Assembly (NCBI RefSeq): GCF_000158095.2
Contig: NZ_CM011003.1
Span: forward strand, 1 to 64,000
DNA length: 64,000 nt
Direction of reading: 5' to 3'
From: Roseibium alexandrii DFL-11
GTDB taxonomy: Bacteria; Pseudomonadota; Alphaproteobacteria; Rhizobiales; Stappiaceae
Part shown: positions 52,967 to 62,636 of the stretch, piece after piece
Position numbering within the stretch: the stretch's first letter is position 1
Layout: every line of letters begins with the position of its first letter
Notes under the pieces: generated by a model
What the model saw: the letters and a program-made list of their open reading frames with translations, nothing else
The model's database searches: none
What the model was told of the DNA's origin: nothing
Made by a program: the position numbers and the translations under genes

Positions 52967-53407
52967 GTGTTTAACAATTTCATTCCGACAATTGCGAAAT
53001 CGCTTGAACCTAAAGTGGCTAGAGGGTGTAAACAACTCACCAGTTTGGAAACCCGACTCAGGAACTTCTTATGGCCCAATCGCAATCTCGTGAATTCCTG
53101 GCAACAGGTAACGGCTATAGGTTTGCCCATTCTGCTGGACCGCGACGGGCCTGCGCGCGCTTACTGGCTAGTGTTCTGTGCCCCGACCAATGTAGCTAAA
53201 GAGGCCGGCAACGACCCAAAAGCTACGCGAACTCAGATCCCAGAATGCATTATAGCAGCGAGTATTAATCAGGACCGCGCCGATGCCGAAGTTTTAGACG
53301 TAACCCAGACACCCACGTTTTTCGTTAACGGCCGTCACCTTAGTTCGTTTGGCGAGGCAGAACTGCGAGCTTTGGTGAACGAAGAGGTAGCCTCTTCGCG
53401 GATGTAA
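52967..53407 (+). pseudogene. DsbA-like thioredoxin-fold remnant
   Basis: The last 60 residues (INQDRADAEVLDVTQTPTFF, VNGRHLSSFGEAELRALVNE) match the C-terminal end of DsbA-family oxidoreductases with the cis-Pro TPTFFVNG motif. The first 80 residues do not resemble the family: there is no signal peptide and no CxxC active site. The gene is therefore a truncated or rearranged copy. It lies between the DUF1636-like gene and the M23 peptidase. Confidence 0.55.
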
Positions 53408-53514
53408 CCAACAACAAACGGGATATGTTCGAATGGTGATGGCAATCAAATGACACCGCGCTGCACGAACGAATTCGATCCACAAATTGGTTGCTTAACT
53501 TCCGAAAGATAGCA

Positions 53515-55518
53515 ATGCACTTTGACGCTACCCAAAACCCCCAGTCCTCAAAAATCGAGCTCGGTCAAGAACCGCCGCTGCTTGGTTACGAAGGGGTGTA
53601 TGGCATGTCGGACCGACGAGGGGTTTCACTGCGCTGGTTCGCTGGTTCAGCACTCACTGGCGTCACATCCCTGTTCTTGATGGGCGGCGCGCTATTCGCT
53701 GCCTTTGATGGCCAATACGAAGTTGAAAGGGCGAAATCCTCGAGTGCTTTATTGAATGAGTTGTCGATCTCGAACAACGGTTACAGCAAAGAAGACAGGT
53801 TTCTGCGATCGGCGACTGAATATTCCAGCAAGCAATTAATAGATGTGAATATTGTCTCCCGTGAGGGCGACAGAGACAACATTCGCGCTCAACCACATAT
53901 TTTCATCAGCGCTACGCTTGCTACCAAGAAAGACCCGTCGCTTGCATCTCAAATTCCGGCCTTCAGTACGCTGAACATATTTTCTAGGAGTGCGGAGAAA
54001 GAAGCGACAGGGGCAACCGAGGGAGTTGCAACTTCTCTTCTTGCCGACTCGCTGTACGGTGTGAAATTGGCCAATGATGTCAGTATAAGCCTTACACCAT
54101 TTCCATCATCGAACACGGATTTCGATTTGGACAAGACGTTGTCAGAATCGGAAATTGAATTGAAAGTTCGCAAATTTATCCGGACCCGTTCGGTGGATGC
54201 AACTAACATGGATTATGAAGCAGTGATTGATCCTGGGCGTTTCGACTTCAATTTGGCGCTTCAGCCAGATTTGGAGCGCTATGCGGTTCGGATAACGCCG
54301 GAAAACGTTTCTTTCGTGTCAAAACGCGATGACGATATTCGGTTAGCCGGAATGGATGAAAGCATTGTGCCAGTGGCTCAGGGGCAAAACCTTACGGGGA
54401 CCCTCCTAAATCAGCAGGTTCCAGAAGTAGAAGCTGCATCGATCACACTTGCGTTTCAGCGATTGTATGGAATCTCCAAACTTGAAGACGGACAACGACT
54501 CCGAATAGCGTACGCGCCCTCACAGGACGATCCGGAGCGAAAGCTGCCCGTGCGTATCAGTCTGTATAGCGATACGAAACACGAAGCGACCGTTGCCCAA
54601 TCAGACGGCGGCGATTACATCAAAGCCCGGCCGCCTAGCACCTTTCCAGCAGCAGCCTTTGCTGACGCGGATCGTGTCTCCCACAGCGGGCCAACGCCAG
54701 CGCTATACGATAGTCTTTATCAAACTGCACTTGAGCAAGACATACCAAAAAACGTTGTAAATGAACTTGTTCGCATGTTGTCCTTTAGCATCGATTTCAA
54801 GGCCTCCATTAGGCCTGGTGCTACCATAGAGCTGCTATACTCCAGAGATGACCGTAACTTCGGATCTAAGATCCACTTTGCTGCGCTGAGCAATGGCAAG
54901 ACAACGCTGGAATTTTACCGTTTCCGGACGCCTGACGATGGAGCTACTGACTTTTATGATGCGTTCGGCCAAAGCGCAAAAAAGTTCCTGCTCAGGAAAC
55001 CGATTGATGGTGGCAAGTTCCGATCCGGCTTCGGCATGCGTCGGCATCCCGTCTACAAATATTCAAGAATGCATAAGGGAGTGGACTGGTCTGCTCCGCG
55101 CGGGACACCGATCATGGCTGCTGGAGATGGTACCGTGATAAAGGCAGGTTGGAGTTCCGGCTATGGGAAGCGAACTGAACTTCGACACACCAATGGGTAC
55201 ACGACCACCTACAATCATCAGACCGGATTTGCCAAAGGCATAAAGGAAGGTGTTCGCGTCAAACAGGGACAAATCATAGGTTATGTTGGCTCGACTGGAC
55301 TTTCAACAGGACCTCACCTTCACTTCGAGATGCTAGCTAATGGCCAACCTTTGGATCCAATGCGAGCCAGACTTCCAGAAGGACGCGTGCTCGATAGAGA
55401 AATGCGCGAAAGATTTGAGTCCGAACGCAGTGCAATCGACAACTTATTACGTGACGCCCGTAGGCCTCGAATTTTGCAACATGACTACAATGAGGAAGCG
55501 TTCAATCAAGCAATCTGA
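53515..55518 (+). CDS. M23-family murein metallopeptidase (667 aa)
   Basis: ATG 53515 (MHFDATQNPQSSKIELGQEP); an in-frame start at 53491 is possible. A membrane helix at about 45-65 (LTGVTSLFLMGGALFAAF) anchors the protein. A long periplasmic region follows, with a LysM/Csd3-like helper domain around 390-480. The LytM catalytic domain at about 500-620 carries SRMHKGVDWSAPRGTPIMAA with zinc ligands His and Asp, and GPHLHFEMLANGQPLDP with the HLH pair. It cleaves peptidoglycan cross-bridges. The C-terminus has a short helical tail. GC is lower than in the trb region. The 285 bases after it, to 55804, hold no gene. Confidence 0.92.
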   Translation: MHFDATQNPQSSKIELGQEPPLLGYEGVYGMSDRRGVSLRWFAGSALTGVTSLFLMGGALFAAFDGQYEVERAKSSSALLNELSISNNGYSKEDRFLRSATEYSSKQLIDVNIVSREGDRDNIRAQPHIFISATLATKKDPSLASQIPAFSTLNIFSRSAEKEATGATEGVATSLLADSLYGVKLANDVSISLTPFPSSNTDFDLDKTLSESEIELKVRKFIRTRSVDATNMDYEAVIDPGRFDFNLALQPDLERYAVRITPENVSFVSKRDDDIRLAGMDESIVPVAQGQNLTGTLLNQQVPEVEAASITLAFQRLYGISKLEDGQRLRIAYAPSQDDPERKLPVRISLYSDTKHEATVAQSDGGDYIKARPPSTFPAAAFADADRVSHSGPTPALYDSLYQTALEQDIPKNVVNELVRMLSFSIDFKASIRPGATIELLYSRDDRNFGSKIHFAALSNGKTTLEFYRFRTPDDGATDFYDAFGQSAKKFLLRKPIDGGKFRSGFGMRRHPVYKYSRMHKGVDWSAPRGTPIMAAGDGTVIKAGWSSGYGKRTELRHTNGYTTTYNHQTGFAKGIKEGVRVKQGQIIGYVGSTGLSTGPHLHFEMLANGQPLDPMRARLPEGRVLDREMRERFESERSAIDNLLRDARRPRILQHDYNEEAFNQAI

Positions 55519-55804
55519 TGTTGAACTACAAAGAGGTCTATCTTAGAGGTTTTTCGATCCTTTTAATTGCACTAAGGCCACCGCAAGTGTGCGTTACCAT
55601 TAGGATCCGTGCCGCCGGTAACGCCAACAGTACTGCAACACGTTTACTGAGTGCTTGTTAGCTAGACTCAAAATACATTTCTGACGCGTCGTGTGCCGCA
55701 GTGCATGATATCGGAAGTCTTTGGCTGCAAATCTCCTCCGGCACGAAATCAGCGCCCATAAGATCAAACTCTGGGAAACGAAAGGTAATTCAATAAAATT
55801 TTGC

Positions 55805-56659
55805 TTACCGTCGCCTTAGTCTTTGAAAACTCAGTTGCATAAATCTTCCAAGAGCGGTCATCCATTCGTCCAACGAACGATCACTCACAATTGGCCGCGT
55901 TCTTTGAAAGAGCAGATGAAAGACTGCGAAACTGAGCAGCAGCGTTACGCCCCAGGAAATTAATGTGTCAGAAAGGAAGTGACCGCCGAATGCGATTCGG
56001 TTTAATGACAGGATGAAGCAAAGCGGCAACACGAATAGCAGCGTCGCTTTGCGCCACGTAGCGGGAACTAGAAAGGCGACTGAAGTCAACCAAATGGCGG
56101 AAGACGCTTCTCCAGAGACGAAAGAACAGTTTCGGTCACAATAGTCAGTGACTTTCCAGACAGTTTGATAGGGTAGGTCTCCGCCGAACTCAGCCACATG
56201 TTGCGGTCTCGGGCGACCCCAATTGTCCTTCAAGATCAAATTTACGAGCACGCCGGGGCCAAGAACCAGAGTCGACAGCAGAAACAAGGGTTGGCGGAGT
56301 GGCATGAGCGGTGGACGATCGGGGATAAGCAACTTCAGAACGAACACAGCAACACAAGTAGTCGCAACCACCTGAACTAGAAATATGCCGAGATACCTTA
56401 CGTCTCTGAGAAACGCCATGTTCTTCGCCCAGAAACCGAAAACTTCTGAATAAAACAATCCGCTCGACCAAATATCGGCACCGGGAAAGATAAAGAAAAA
56501 CAGCGACACGGCACAGACATACAACCCGATCGAAATCATCGGATGTGAAACACAGGAGTCGGTCAGCTTCTTTAGAATCGGCTTTGGGCTGTTTTCAATA
56601 GGTACTTTGTTCTTCATCGCCGGTATTTTGATCGAACTTCGAGGATTGATCCTATGCAT
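55805..56659 (-). CDS. PAP2-family membrane phosphatase (about 284 aa)
   Basis: Six membrane helices with the three PAP2 signatures: KDNWGRPRP, CSFVSGEASSAIW and NRIAFGGHFLSDTLISWG. The catalytic His residues are present in the last motif; in the second, GE replaces the usual GH, as in lipid-A-phosphatase-like members. The start is not certain: ATG 56659, or ATG 56617 (MKNKVPIENSPKPILKKLTD). Possible substrates are lipid A or undecaprenyl phosphates; not decidable from sequence. It stands alone on the minus strand. Confidence 0.9.
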   Translation of the reverse strand: MHRINPRSSIKIPAMKNKVPIENSPKPILKKLTDSCVSHPMISIGLYVCAVSLFFFIFPGADIWSSGLFYSEVFGFWAKNMAFLRDVRYLGIFLVQVVATTCVAVFVLKLLIPDRPPLMPLRQPLFLLSTLVLGPGVLVNLILKDNWGRPRPQHVAEFGGDLPYQTVWKVTDYCDRNCSFVSGEASSAIWLTSVAFLVPATWRKATLLFVLPLCFILSLNRIAFGGHFLSDTLISWGVTLLLSFAVFHLLFQRTRPIVSDRSLDEWMTALGRFMQLSFQRLRRR

Positions 56660-57028
56660 CTAGAAGGTGTCCGAGGTGTTTCACAGGTGTCAAAATGCCG
56701 CCCGCTCCAACAAACCGGAGATGTGTTCAAGCGGACTTTCTGGGTTAACCGTCAACCTGTTGTTGGATGTCTCAATCCGGTTCATTCGAACGTCGATTGC
56801 TCGCGCTGGCCTTCTGCGTTGGAGCTGATCTTGCGTCGTCAGCTGTACAACTTGCGATTAGAGTTTCTGGCCGATCAAGGGTAAGTCGCTGCACGACCCA
56901 CCGCGGGGTTCCAATTAGTTTTGTGGCTTCGCGTTGAGTGCACAGGTTGGTCCCATTCTACTCAATATGCTCTTTGCTGGGTTTAGAAGATTGATTTGAC
57001 GAAATGTTACCACCAACTCGAGCCGTGC
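56660..57028. other. Gene-free stretch between the PAP2 gene and mntR
   Basis: About 370 bases with only a weak 76-codon plus-strand frame from 56654 that lacks a ribosome site and coding-like composition. No repeat or RNA signal seen. Confidence 0.5.
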
Positions 57029-57484
57029 TCAGTCGGTGCCGGGCGCGTTTCTTTTCACGAAATCTTGAAACACTTTCAGCGTCTCTTCGCTGACATGATG
57101 CTCGATACCCTCCGCGTCTTGCTCGGCCACTTCTGCGGAAATTCCTAGTGTAACCAGGAAATCGACGACAATCCTGTGCCTCTTGCGGCAGGCTTCCGCC
57201 AGTTGGCGGCCCGCCTCAGTCAAACGTATATCGCGGTAGCGCTCCTTAAGGATAAGACCTTCTCGCTTCAGCCTAGCAAGATTTTTCGATACCGTCGGCT
57301 GCGCAACGCCAAGCCGTTCGGCAATTTCTACCGGACGCGCAGACCCGTTCAGGTGGATCAGTTCCGCGATGAGTTCCACATAGTCCTCGACCATTTCACT
57401 CTGGTGCGCGGTGCGCACAGCCTCGAACCCGCTGGCCTGTTCATCGACACTTCTATCGGACACCTTGGGTGAAGGACCGGTCAT
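57029..57484 (-). CDS. mntR: MntR-type metal-dependent repressor (DtxR family), 151 aa
   Basis: Winged HTH: YVELIAELIHLNGSARPVEI, AERLGVAQPTVSKNLARLKR. The dimerisation and metal-binding part contains RHRIVVDFLVTLGISAEVAE, DAEGIEHHVSEETLKVFQDF with the His-His pair and acidic ligands typical of MntR. It has no SH3-like third domain, so it is of the short MntR type (manganese, possibly iron). It is divergent from the peroxidase-like/ABC operon and a palindrome lies in the shared 119-base gap. Confidence 0.9.
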   Translation of the reverse strand: MTGPSPKVSDRSVDEQASGFEAVRTAHQSEMVEDYVELIAELIHLNGSARPVEIAERLGVAQPTVSKNLARLKREGLILKERYRDIRLTEAGRQLAEACRKRHRIVVDFLVTLGISAEVAEQDAEGIEHHVSEETLKVFQDFVKRNAPGTD

Positions 57485-57542
57485 GAACGGAACACATCCT
57501 CTTTGTTTTCATGGTGATTGTGTATGCCGTGAAATTAGTCAC

Positions 57543-57588
57543 TTGACAATGCGTTAGATCATCCTAAGAAATTTAGCCTAGTCTAAAT
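57543..57588 (+). promoter_or_regulatory. Promoter and MntR-like operator of the peroxidase/ABC operon
   Basis: TTGACA (57543-57548) and TAAGAA (57565-57570) with a 16-base spacer form a promoter. Directly downstream, over the expected start site, an inverted repeat ATTTAG (57571-57576) CCTAGT CTAAAT (57583-57588) is well placed for repression by the divergent MntR-type protein. Confidence 0.65.
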
Positions 57589-57603
57589 ATAATAGGCGCA
57601 GCT

Positions 57604-59457
57604 ATGAAAACTCTCCTTGCCAGCGCAGCGATCTGCCTTGTTCCGCTAACCGCGCAAGCCACCGCAATCAAAGAAGCCCCCTGGGCTCCACGTGCAGCCG
57701 CTTATCGGCACACCTTGTTTCTGGGAAACCTTTCCCCAGTCCCCTGGGAGAAAATTGAAGCCAGCTGGAACCGCGCCGTTCCAGGCAGCTCACTGCCGTA
57801 TGCCGCGGTTTCCAGAGCAAGTGACGAGGAAGCCGCTGCTCTTAACAGTGCTCTTCAAGTGCAGGACAGGCAGGCGCTGTTTGAAGCGGCAACGGTCATC
57901 GTTGCTCAGGGGATACTGCGTCACCTGGAAAATGCGGATGCCAGGCTCGGAACTCCAGAAGCAGCCACTGAGTTGGCCAAGGCCGAAACGCTTTACCGCG
58001 CCTTTGAAGATGCTATTCGCGCCGCCGATGAGCCTGCCGCTCGCCAGCTTGGCAGGGCATGGCTCATCCTAAACTCGTCCCTGGGCAGTGGCGGCGTTCT
58101 GGGCCAAGGCGGACAGGAAAGCAACAAGGCAGAATTCGCAAACGCCCGCAAAGATGTTTCCGATTACATTCGTACCAACTACTTGCCGGCAGAATTTGCA
58201 ACTCGTGACAAGCTGGCTCCTGTTCCGGAAACGGTTTTCCTTTCTGGACCGGAAGTGAAACTGCCCGCAACATTGCCTCCGGGATCAAACATCGCCGATC
58301 AAAGCGAGCTGCCGCGCCTTATTCTTCAATTCGAGGAAGCCGGTGAAGACGAAGCCAACCTGCCGCTTGTCGCTTATGGCGACATGCTGTTTGACAGTCC
58401 TGAGATCTTCGGCGGTCCGGCGCAGGAACTTGGGATTGCCTGTTCCACCTGCCATAACAGATCTGACATCAACAGGGAGTTCTTCATTCCGGGCCTCAGC
58501 TATCGCCCCGGGGGGATGGATGTCGACGGTGCTTTCTTCAATCCGATGTTCAATGACCGGAAGGACGATCACCTCGATACGCCGTCGATGCGCGGTATAC
58601 GGTTCACCGCGCCTTATGGCCGTGACGGACGCGAACCCAGTCTGCGCCGCTTCATCCGCAACGTGATCGTTACCGAATTTGCCGGCAAGGAGCCGACCCC
58701 GTTCCAGCTTGATGCGCTAGTCGCCTATGTCCGTGAGTTCGACTGGCTGCCGAACCCGAAAATCGACCGGGCAGGCCGGCTGACCGACAAGGCCTCCGAC
58801 GCGGCAAAGCAGGGTGAAGCCATCTTCAATACTGATTTTCCAGGACTGAACGGCAAGTCCTGCGCGTCCTGCCACACGCCGGATCAGAACTTCACGGATG
58901 GACTGACACACGATATCGGGAGCTCAGAGCGGCCTTTCCCCGGAGGCACGGCCACAGCCTTCGAAACGCCAACGCTGCGCAACATTAACTTCACCGCCCC
59001 CTATATGCATGACGGTTCGCTGCCGACGCTGGCCAGCGTTGTGGATTGGTTCAACGACACCAGGAATCTTGGGTTGGACGAAGAGCAACGAGCAGACCTG
59101 ACGGCGTATCTGGAAGCCATCGGCGATGGCGAAGAGCCCTATCAGCGCTTTGAAGGCCGTGACAGTGTCTTCCGCCTGTCCTGGGAAGAGCTGACCACCT
59201 TCGCGTCGACCCTGGACACACTTCTGCCCGCCCGTGATGCCCAGAATATCGCGTTGCTCATCGACACGGTTGCGCCGGATCTTGCAGCCGACGCCAGCGT
59301 GATGACCAATCAGGCGGCAAAACCCGAAATCTATGAACTCAGCGCTATCCTGAGGGCCGTGGGCGATGCCAGCGCTGAAGGAGACTGGGGCGAGGCGGAA
59401 CAGCAATGGCAAAAGTTCAATACCATGCAGGCCGCAATTGACGAGAGGATGTTTTGA
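57604..59457 (+). CDS. Di-haem cytochrome c peroxidase / MauG-like exported protein (617 aa)
   Basis: Signal peptide MKTLLASAAICLVPLTAQAT. The N-terminal 230 residues are unlike classic peroxidases and helical. Two haem c sites follow: CSTCHN at about 280-284 and CASCHT at about 420-424, with the MauG/CcpA-type linkers FFNPMFNDRKDDHLDTPSMR, GRDGREPSLRRFI and PTLRNINFTAPYMHDGSLPT. Such proteins reduce H2O2 or oxidise protein or metal substrates in the periplasm. It opens an operon with a Phn-type ABC transporter (next start overlaps its stop) under apparent MntR control, so a role in metal oxidation or uptake is possible but unproven. Confidence 0.92.
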   Translation: MKTLLASAAICLVPLTAQATAIKEAPWAPRAAAYRHTLFLGNLSPVPWEKIEASWNRAVPGSSLPYAAVSRASDEEAAALNSALQVQDRQALFEAATVIVAQGILRHLENADARLGTPEAATELAKAETLYRAFEDAIRAADEPAARQLGRAWLILNSSLGSGGVLGQGGQESNKAEFANARKDVSDYIRTNYLPAEFATRDKLAPVPETVFLSGPEVKLPATLPPGSNIADQSELPRLILQFEEAGEDEANLPLVAYGDMLFDSPEIFGGPAQELGIACSTCHNRSDINREFFIPGLSYRPGGMDVDGAFFNPMFNDRKDDHLDTPSMRGIRFTAPYGRDGREPSLRRFIRNVIVTEFAGKEPTPFQLDALVAYVREFDWLPNPKIDRAGRLTDKASDAAKQGEAIFNTDFPGLNGKSCASCHTPDQNFTDGLTHDIGSSERPFPGGTATAFETPTLRNINFTAPYMHDGSLPTLASVVDWFNDTRNLGLDEEQRADLTAYLEAIGDGEEPYQRFEGRDSVFRLSWEELTTFASTLDTLLPARDAQNIALLIDTVAPDLAADASVMTNQAAKPEIYELSAILRAVGDASAEGDWGEAEQQWQKFNTMQAAIDERMF

Positions 59458-60314
59458 TGCTGAACCGCCGCACGTTCCTGGCCGCTGCCTCCGCCAGCTT
59501 CGTCCTGCCGGCTCTCGCTGCCGAGGAGGGCCTGACCTTGGCCTTCATTCCGCAGGAGAACCCGGAAAAGCTTCTGGGAGATATCAAAGTCATCACCGGC
59601 TGGCTGTCGGAGCACATGGGTGTCCCCGTCATCGGTTTCGTCACTTTTGACCATGCAGCCGCAGTCGAAGCGCTTCGAAACGGCGATGCCGACATTTCCT
59701 TCATGGGCGCCCTACCATTTGTTCTCGCGGAAGATCAGCTCGGAGCCGTACCGCTTTTGTCGGAAGTCTATCGGGGTCAGCCCAGCTACTCCGGACGGGT
59801 CTTCGTCCGCAAGGACAGCGGCATTGAAACCCTTGCCGATCTCAAGGGGCGTGACATTGCCTTCGCAGACCCTGTATCGGAATCCGGTTATATTTATCCA
59901 CTGGATCTGTTTGTCCGCGAAGGCCTGATCTCCGGAACTGATGACGCCGACAGCTTTTTCGGCCGGAAATTCTTCGCAGGCGGATACCAGCAGGCGATGC
60001 AGGCCATGGCTAACGGACTGGTCGATGCCGCCGGAGCGAGCCAATATGCGGATCTCTTTTTAACGCCGGACCAGCAGGCAGAAGTCAGGGTTCTGGCGGA
60101 ATCGGAACAGATCCCGAGTCATGCGGTCATTGCACGCCCCGGTCTCGATGCCGGATTGCAGACAAGGTTCGTTAACGTGATGCTTAGCCTGAACGATCCG
60201 GAAAACCGCTATCTGCTGGCCTATCTCTACGGCCCGGACGGCTATGTTACCGCTGACCCGGAGGTCTATGAAGGCGTTCGCGAAACCGCTCGGCGTTATG
60301 GTTTCCTGAAATGA
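59457..60314 (+). CDS. PhnD/SsuA-type periplasmic binding protein (285 aa)
   Basis: ATG 59457 overlaps the previous stop. The signal is twin-arginine-like (LNRRTFLAAASASFVLPALA). The mature protein is a type II periplasmic-binding fold of the phosphonate/phosphite family: LTLAFIPQENPEKLLGDIKV, ITGWLSEHMGVPVIGFVTFD, DADISFMGALPFVLAEDQLG. Substrate specificity cannot be read. Family members bind phosphonates, phosphite, selenate or other ligands. With MntR control and a cytochrome partner, a metal or metal-chelate ligand is possible (inference). It is followed in overlap by the ATPase gene. Confidence 0.88.
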   Translation: MLNRRTFLAAASASFVLPALAAEEGLTLAFIPQENPEKLLGDIKVITGWLSEHMGVPVIGFVTFDHAAAVEALRNGDADISFMGALPFVLAEDQLGAVPLLSEVYRGQPSYSGRVFVRKDSGIETLADLKGRDIAFADPVSESGYIYPLDLFVREGLISGTDDADSFFGRKFFAGGYQQAMQAMANGLVDAAGASQYADLFLTPDQQAEVRVLAESEQIPSHAVIARPGLDAGLQTRFVNVMLSLNDPENRYLLAYLYGPDGYVTADPEVYEGVRETARRYGFLK

Positions 60315-61081
60315 GCGTTGCCGCTGCCCTTTGCGATGTCACGCATCAGTTCGACGAACATCCTGCCTTGTCGAATGTCTCCCTGACTCTGAAGGCAGGA
60401 GAAAGCGTTGCGTTTCTGGGGCCGTCAGGGGCGGGAAAGTCAACTCTGCTGGCACTTCTTGACGGGCGGTTGCGGAACTGGCGCGGTACGGCAGAAGTTC
60501 TGGAGACAACTTACTCCGCGACAGCGCGTCCGCCCAGAGACGCAAGATCGGACGTCGGGTTCATTTTCCAGGAATTCGCGCTGGTTGACCGGTTGAGCGT
60601 TTACCAGAACGTGATGAACGGAAGGCTTGGCCGGATGCGGACCTGGCAATCGCTCTGGAGTCGCTTCGGTGAACGCGATCACCTTGTCGTCTCCGGTGTT
60701 CTAGAGGATACCGGATTGACCGATCTGGCCGCGCGCCGCGCGGACAAACTCTCCGGCGGACAACGGCAACGCACCGCCATCGCACGGTGCCTGGCCCAGG
60801 AACCGAAACTGATCCTGGCAGACGAACCGGTCAGCAATCTCGATCCGGCCAATGCCGAGAAAATTCTCGGCCTGATTACCGCCGCCGCCCGCAAACGCGG
60901 CATCACCGTCGTTTTCAGCTCGCATCAGCCGGAGTTGTCACAGCGTTTCGCCGATCGCATCATCGGCCTGCGCGACGGCAAACTGCTCTTCGACCGGCCC
61001 TCGGGGCAGGTAAGCGCTTCCGATATTTCGGAGCTTTATCATGGCGCGTCTCCGAGCGCCGAACTGCGAGTGGTGAGCTAA
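60311..61081 (+). CDS. PhnC-type ABC transporter ATPase (256 aa)
   Basis: ABC ATPase with Walker A GPSGAGKST at about 37-45, Q-loop FIFQEFALVDRLSVYQN, signature LSGGQRQR at about 147-154, Walker B LILADEPVSNLDP, and the H-loop His in FSSHQPELS. The Q-loop context and the RLGRMRTWQSLWSRF segment match phosphonate-type ATPases. It overlaps the binding-protein gene by four bases (60311-60314), and its stop overlaps the permease start by one base. Confidence 0.94.
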   Translation: MSVAAALCDVTHQFDEHPALSNVSLTLKAGESVAFLGPSGAGKSTLLALLDGRLRNWRGTAEVLETTYSATARPPRDARSDVGFIFQEFALVDRLSVYQNVMNGRLGRMRTWQSLWSRFGERDHLVVSGVLEDTGLTDLAARRADKLSGGQRQRTAIARCLAQEPKLILADEPVSNLDPANAEKILGLITAAARKRGITVVFSSHQPELSQRFADRIIGLRDGKLLFDRPSGQVSASDISELYHGASPSAELRVVS

Positions 61082-61824
61082 TGTCACGCGCCGTGACCTG
61101 GCTTGTGCTGGCCGCTGCCATCTTGTGGTCACTGGGAAGCGCCGATATGGGATTGGAAAAGCTCCCCGGCGCAATGGCGCGCCTGGGCGAATTTTTCGGC
61201 CGGATGCTGCCGCCAGACATGTCCATTTGGCCGGAAGTTCTGCAAGGTCTGGCGGAGACCCTGCGCATTGCCATCCTTGGAACCTTCTTCGCCGTCCTGT
61301 TTTCCGTCGTTCTTGGCATTTTGGCAGCGGAAACACTGGTTCCGCCGGCAATCTGGCGGCCCGTCCGATCGCTGCTTGCGATCGTGCGGGCAATTCCGCT
61401 GATCCTGGTTGCCATGCTGATGGTCGGTGCAGTCGGCCTTGGACCGTTGCCCGGTATCCTGGCAGTGACATTTCACGCGACGGGTATGCTGGCGAAATTC
61501 TACGCCGAGGCGATCGATACCGTCTCGCCTGAGCCCGTGAAGGCACTGGAAAGCGCGGGCGCCAACAGATTGCAGCAATTGCGCTGGGGGATCTGGCCGC
61601 AAATGGCGCCGGTGGTCCTGCGCGATACCGTCTTCCGGTTCGAACTGAATTTGCGCGAGAGCCTGATTCTCGGCATCGTCGGCGCGGGCGGCATCGGCCT
61701 TTATGTTCAGACCTACGTCCGCTCGTTTCAGTACGACAAGGCCGCGACAGTGACGCTGGCGATCATTGTTCTCGTGCTGCTATCAGAAGCCGTGAACACC
61801 GCTTTGCAGAAACGCTTCTCCTGA
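61081..61824 (+). CDS. PhnE-type ABC transporter permease (247 aa)
   Basis: ATG 61081. Six membrane helices with the binding-protein-dependent permease signature: GLAETLRIAILGTFFAVLFS, ALESAGANRLQQLRWGIWPQ (EAA-loop region) and NLRESLILGIVGAGGIGLYV. One permease would dimerise. It is the last gene of the four-gene set. No clear terminator is seen in the 160 bases after it. Confidence 0.92.
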   Translation: MSRAVTWLVLAAAILWSLGSADMGLEKLPGAMARLGEFFGRMLPPDMSIWPEVLQGLAETLRIAILGTFFAVLFSVVLGILAAETLVPPAIWRPVRSLLAIVRAIPLILVAMLMVGAVGLGPLPGILAVTFHATGMLAKFYAEAIDTVSPEPVKALESAGANRLQQLRWGIWPQMAPVVLRDTVFRFELNLRESLILGIVGAGGIGLYVQTYVRSFQYDKAATVTLAIIVLVLLSEAVNTALQKRFS

Positions 61825-61988
61825 TTAGATGTGCAGCTTTTCGAACTTATCATGATGTCCAAAGAAGCTGCGGCCTTAAGAACGCAATTAATTCCGAAGC
61901 CTAATCAGCGGGCTCATTCCTCACTGTTCTGCGCATCAACTAAGACCGCAGTCCCAAAGGAAGGCTCCTGGACGTCTAGAGTAAACCG

Positions 61989-62606
61989 TTACTTCCTTGG
62001 TACGCTGGCAACAGTGGTCACGCGGGCGTCGTCAATCCCGGTCCAAAGCGCGGCGGAATACGGAGATTGACGTTTAATGTATCGGTACGGCGTCGAATAC
62101 CAAGGCAGAACTGTTTCAGCTTGGTTGTCCAATATCATGTCTCCGTAGTCTGTGCGGACTGTCAGCACAGCATGACCACCATTCTGGAGGTCCTTTGCGA
62201 CGGTGATTAGCAGAGTGCTGCGCGGCCATCCCGCATTTAGAAGCTCTCGTTGCTTTTCAAGGACATATTCCTCACAATCTCCATATCCGCCGTCTGGGTA
62301 GGTCCAATACTCTGGTTTGCCATAGAGATCGTCATCGGTCATTGGCCGAACACGACGATTTACATCCGTGTTAATCGCGAGCAATTCCTGCCATCTTTCT
62401 TCCGTCAATTTTACGACGACCGGCTCATAGCGTTCATTTGAACAAGCACCAATGTTGTCTTGGCAAAACTGTACGTATCCGATGGGTGCTTTTACGTCTT
62501 GGTTCATGTCCATAAAGCGCCCGGTATCGGCTGACGCAGACGCGGAAGAAGTTACCAACAATGCCAGAAAAGTTGTTGGCAGAAGTATATTTTGTAGTCT
62601 TTTCAT
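61989..62606 (-). CDS. Transglutaminase-like cysteine peptidase (BTLCP), 205 aa
   Basis: ATG 62606 has GGGAGG upstream and starts a signal peptide (MKRLQNILLPTTFLALLVTS, cut near SASAD). The fold is bacterial transglutaminase-like cysteine proteinase with Cys111 (YGDCEEYVLEKQ), His145 (NGGHAVLTV) and Asp160 (MILDNQ). Common in alphaproteobacteria as periplasmic proteins; the LapG-like members cut adhesins, but no LapD partner is here. A palindrome about 135 bases upstream may regulate it. Confidence 0.9.
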   Translation of the reverse strand: MKRLQNILLPTTFLALLVTSSASASADTGRFMDMNQDVKAPIGYVQFCQDNIGACSNERYEPVVVKLTEERWQELLAINTDVNRRVRPMTDDDLYGKPEYWTYPDGGYGDCEEYVLEKQRELLNAGWPRSTLLITVAKDLQNGGHAVLTVRTDYGDMILDNQAETVLPWYSTPYRYIKRQSPYSAALWTGIDDARVTTVASVPRK

Positions 62607-62636
62607 CCCAAAGCCCTCCCTTAAGGCTGGCCTCAC

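Noticed and set aside
56654..56884. 76-codon frame between the PAP2 and mntR genes
   Set aside because: No ribosome site and its start overlaps the PAP2 gene's 5' end; composition not convincing.
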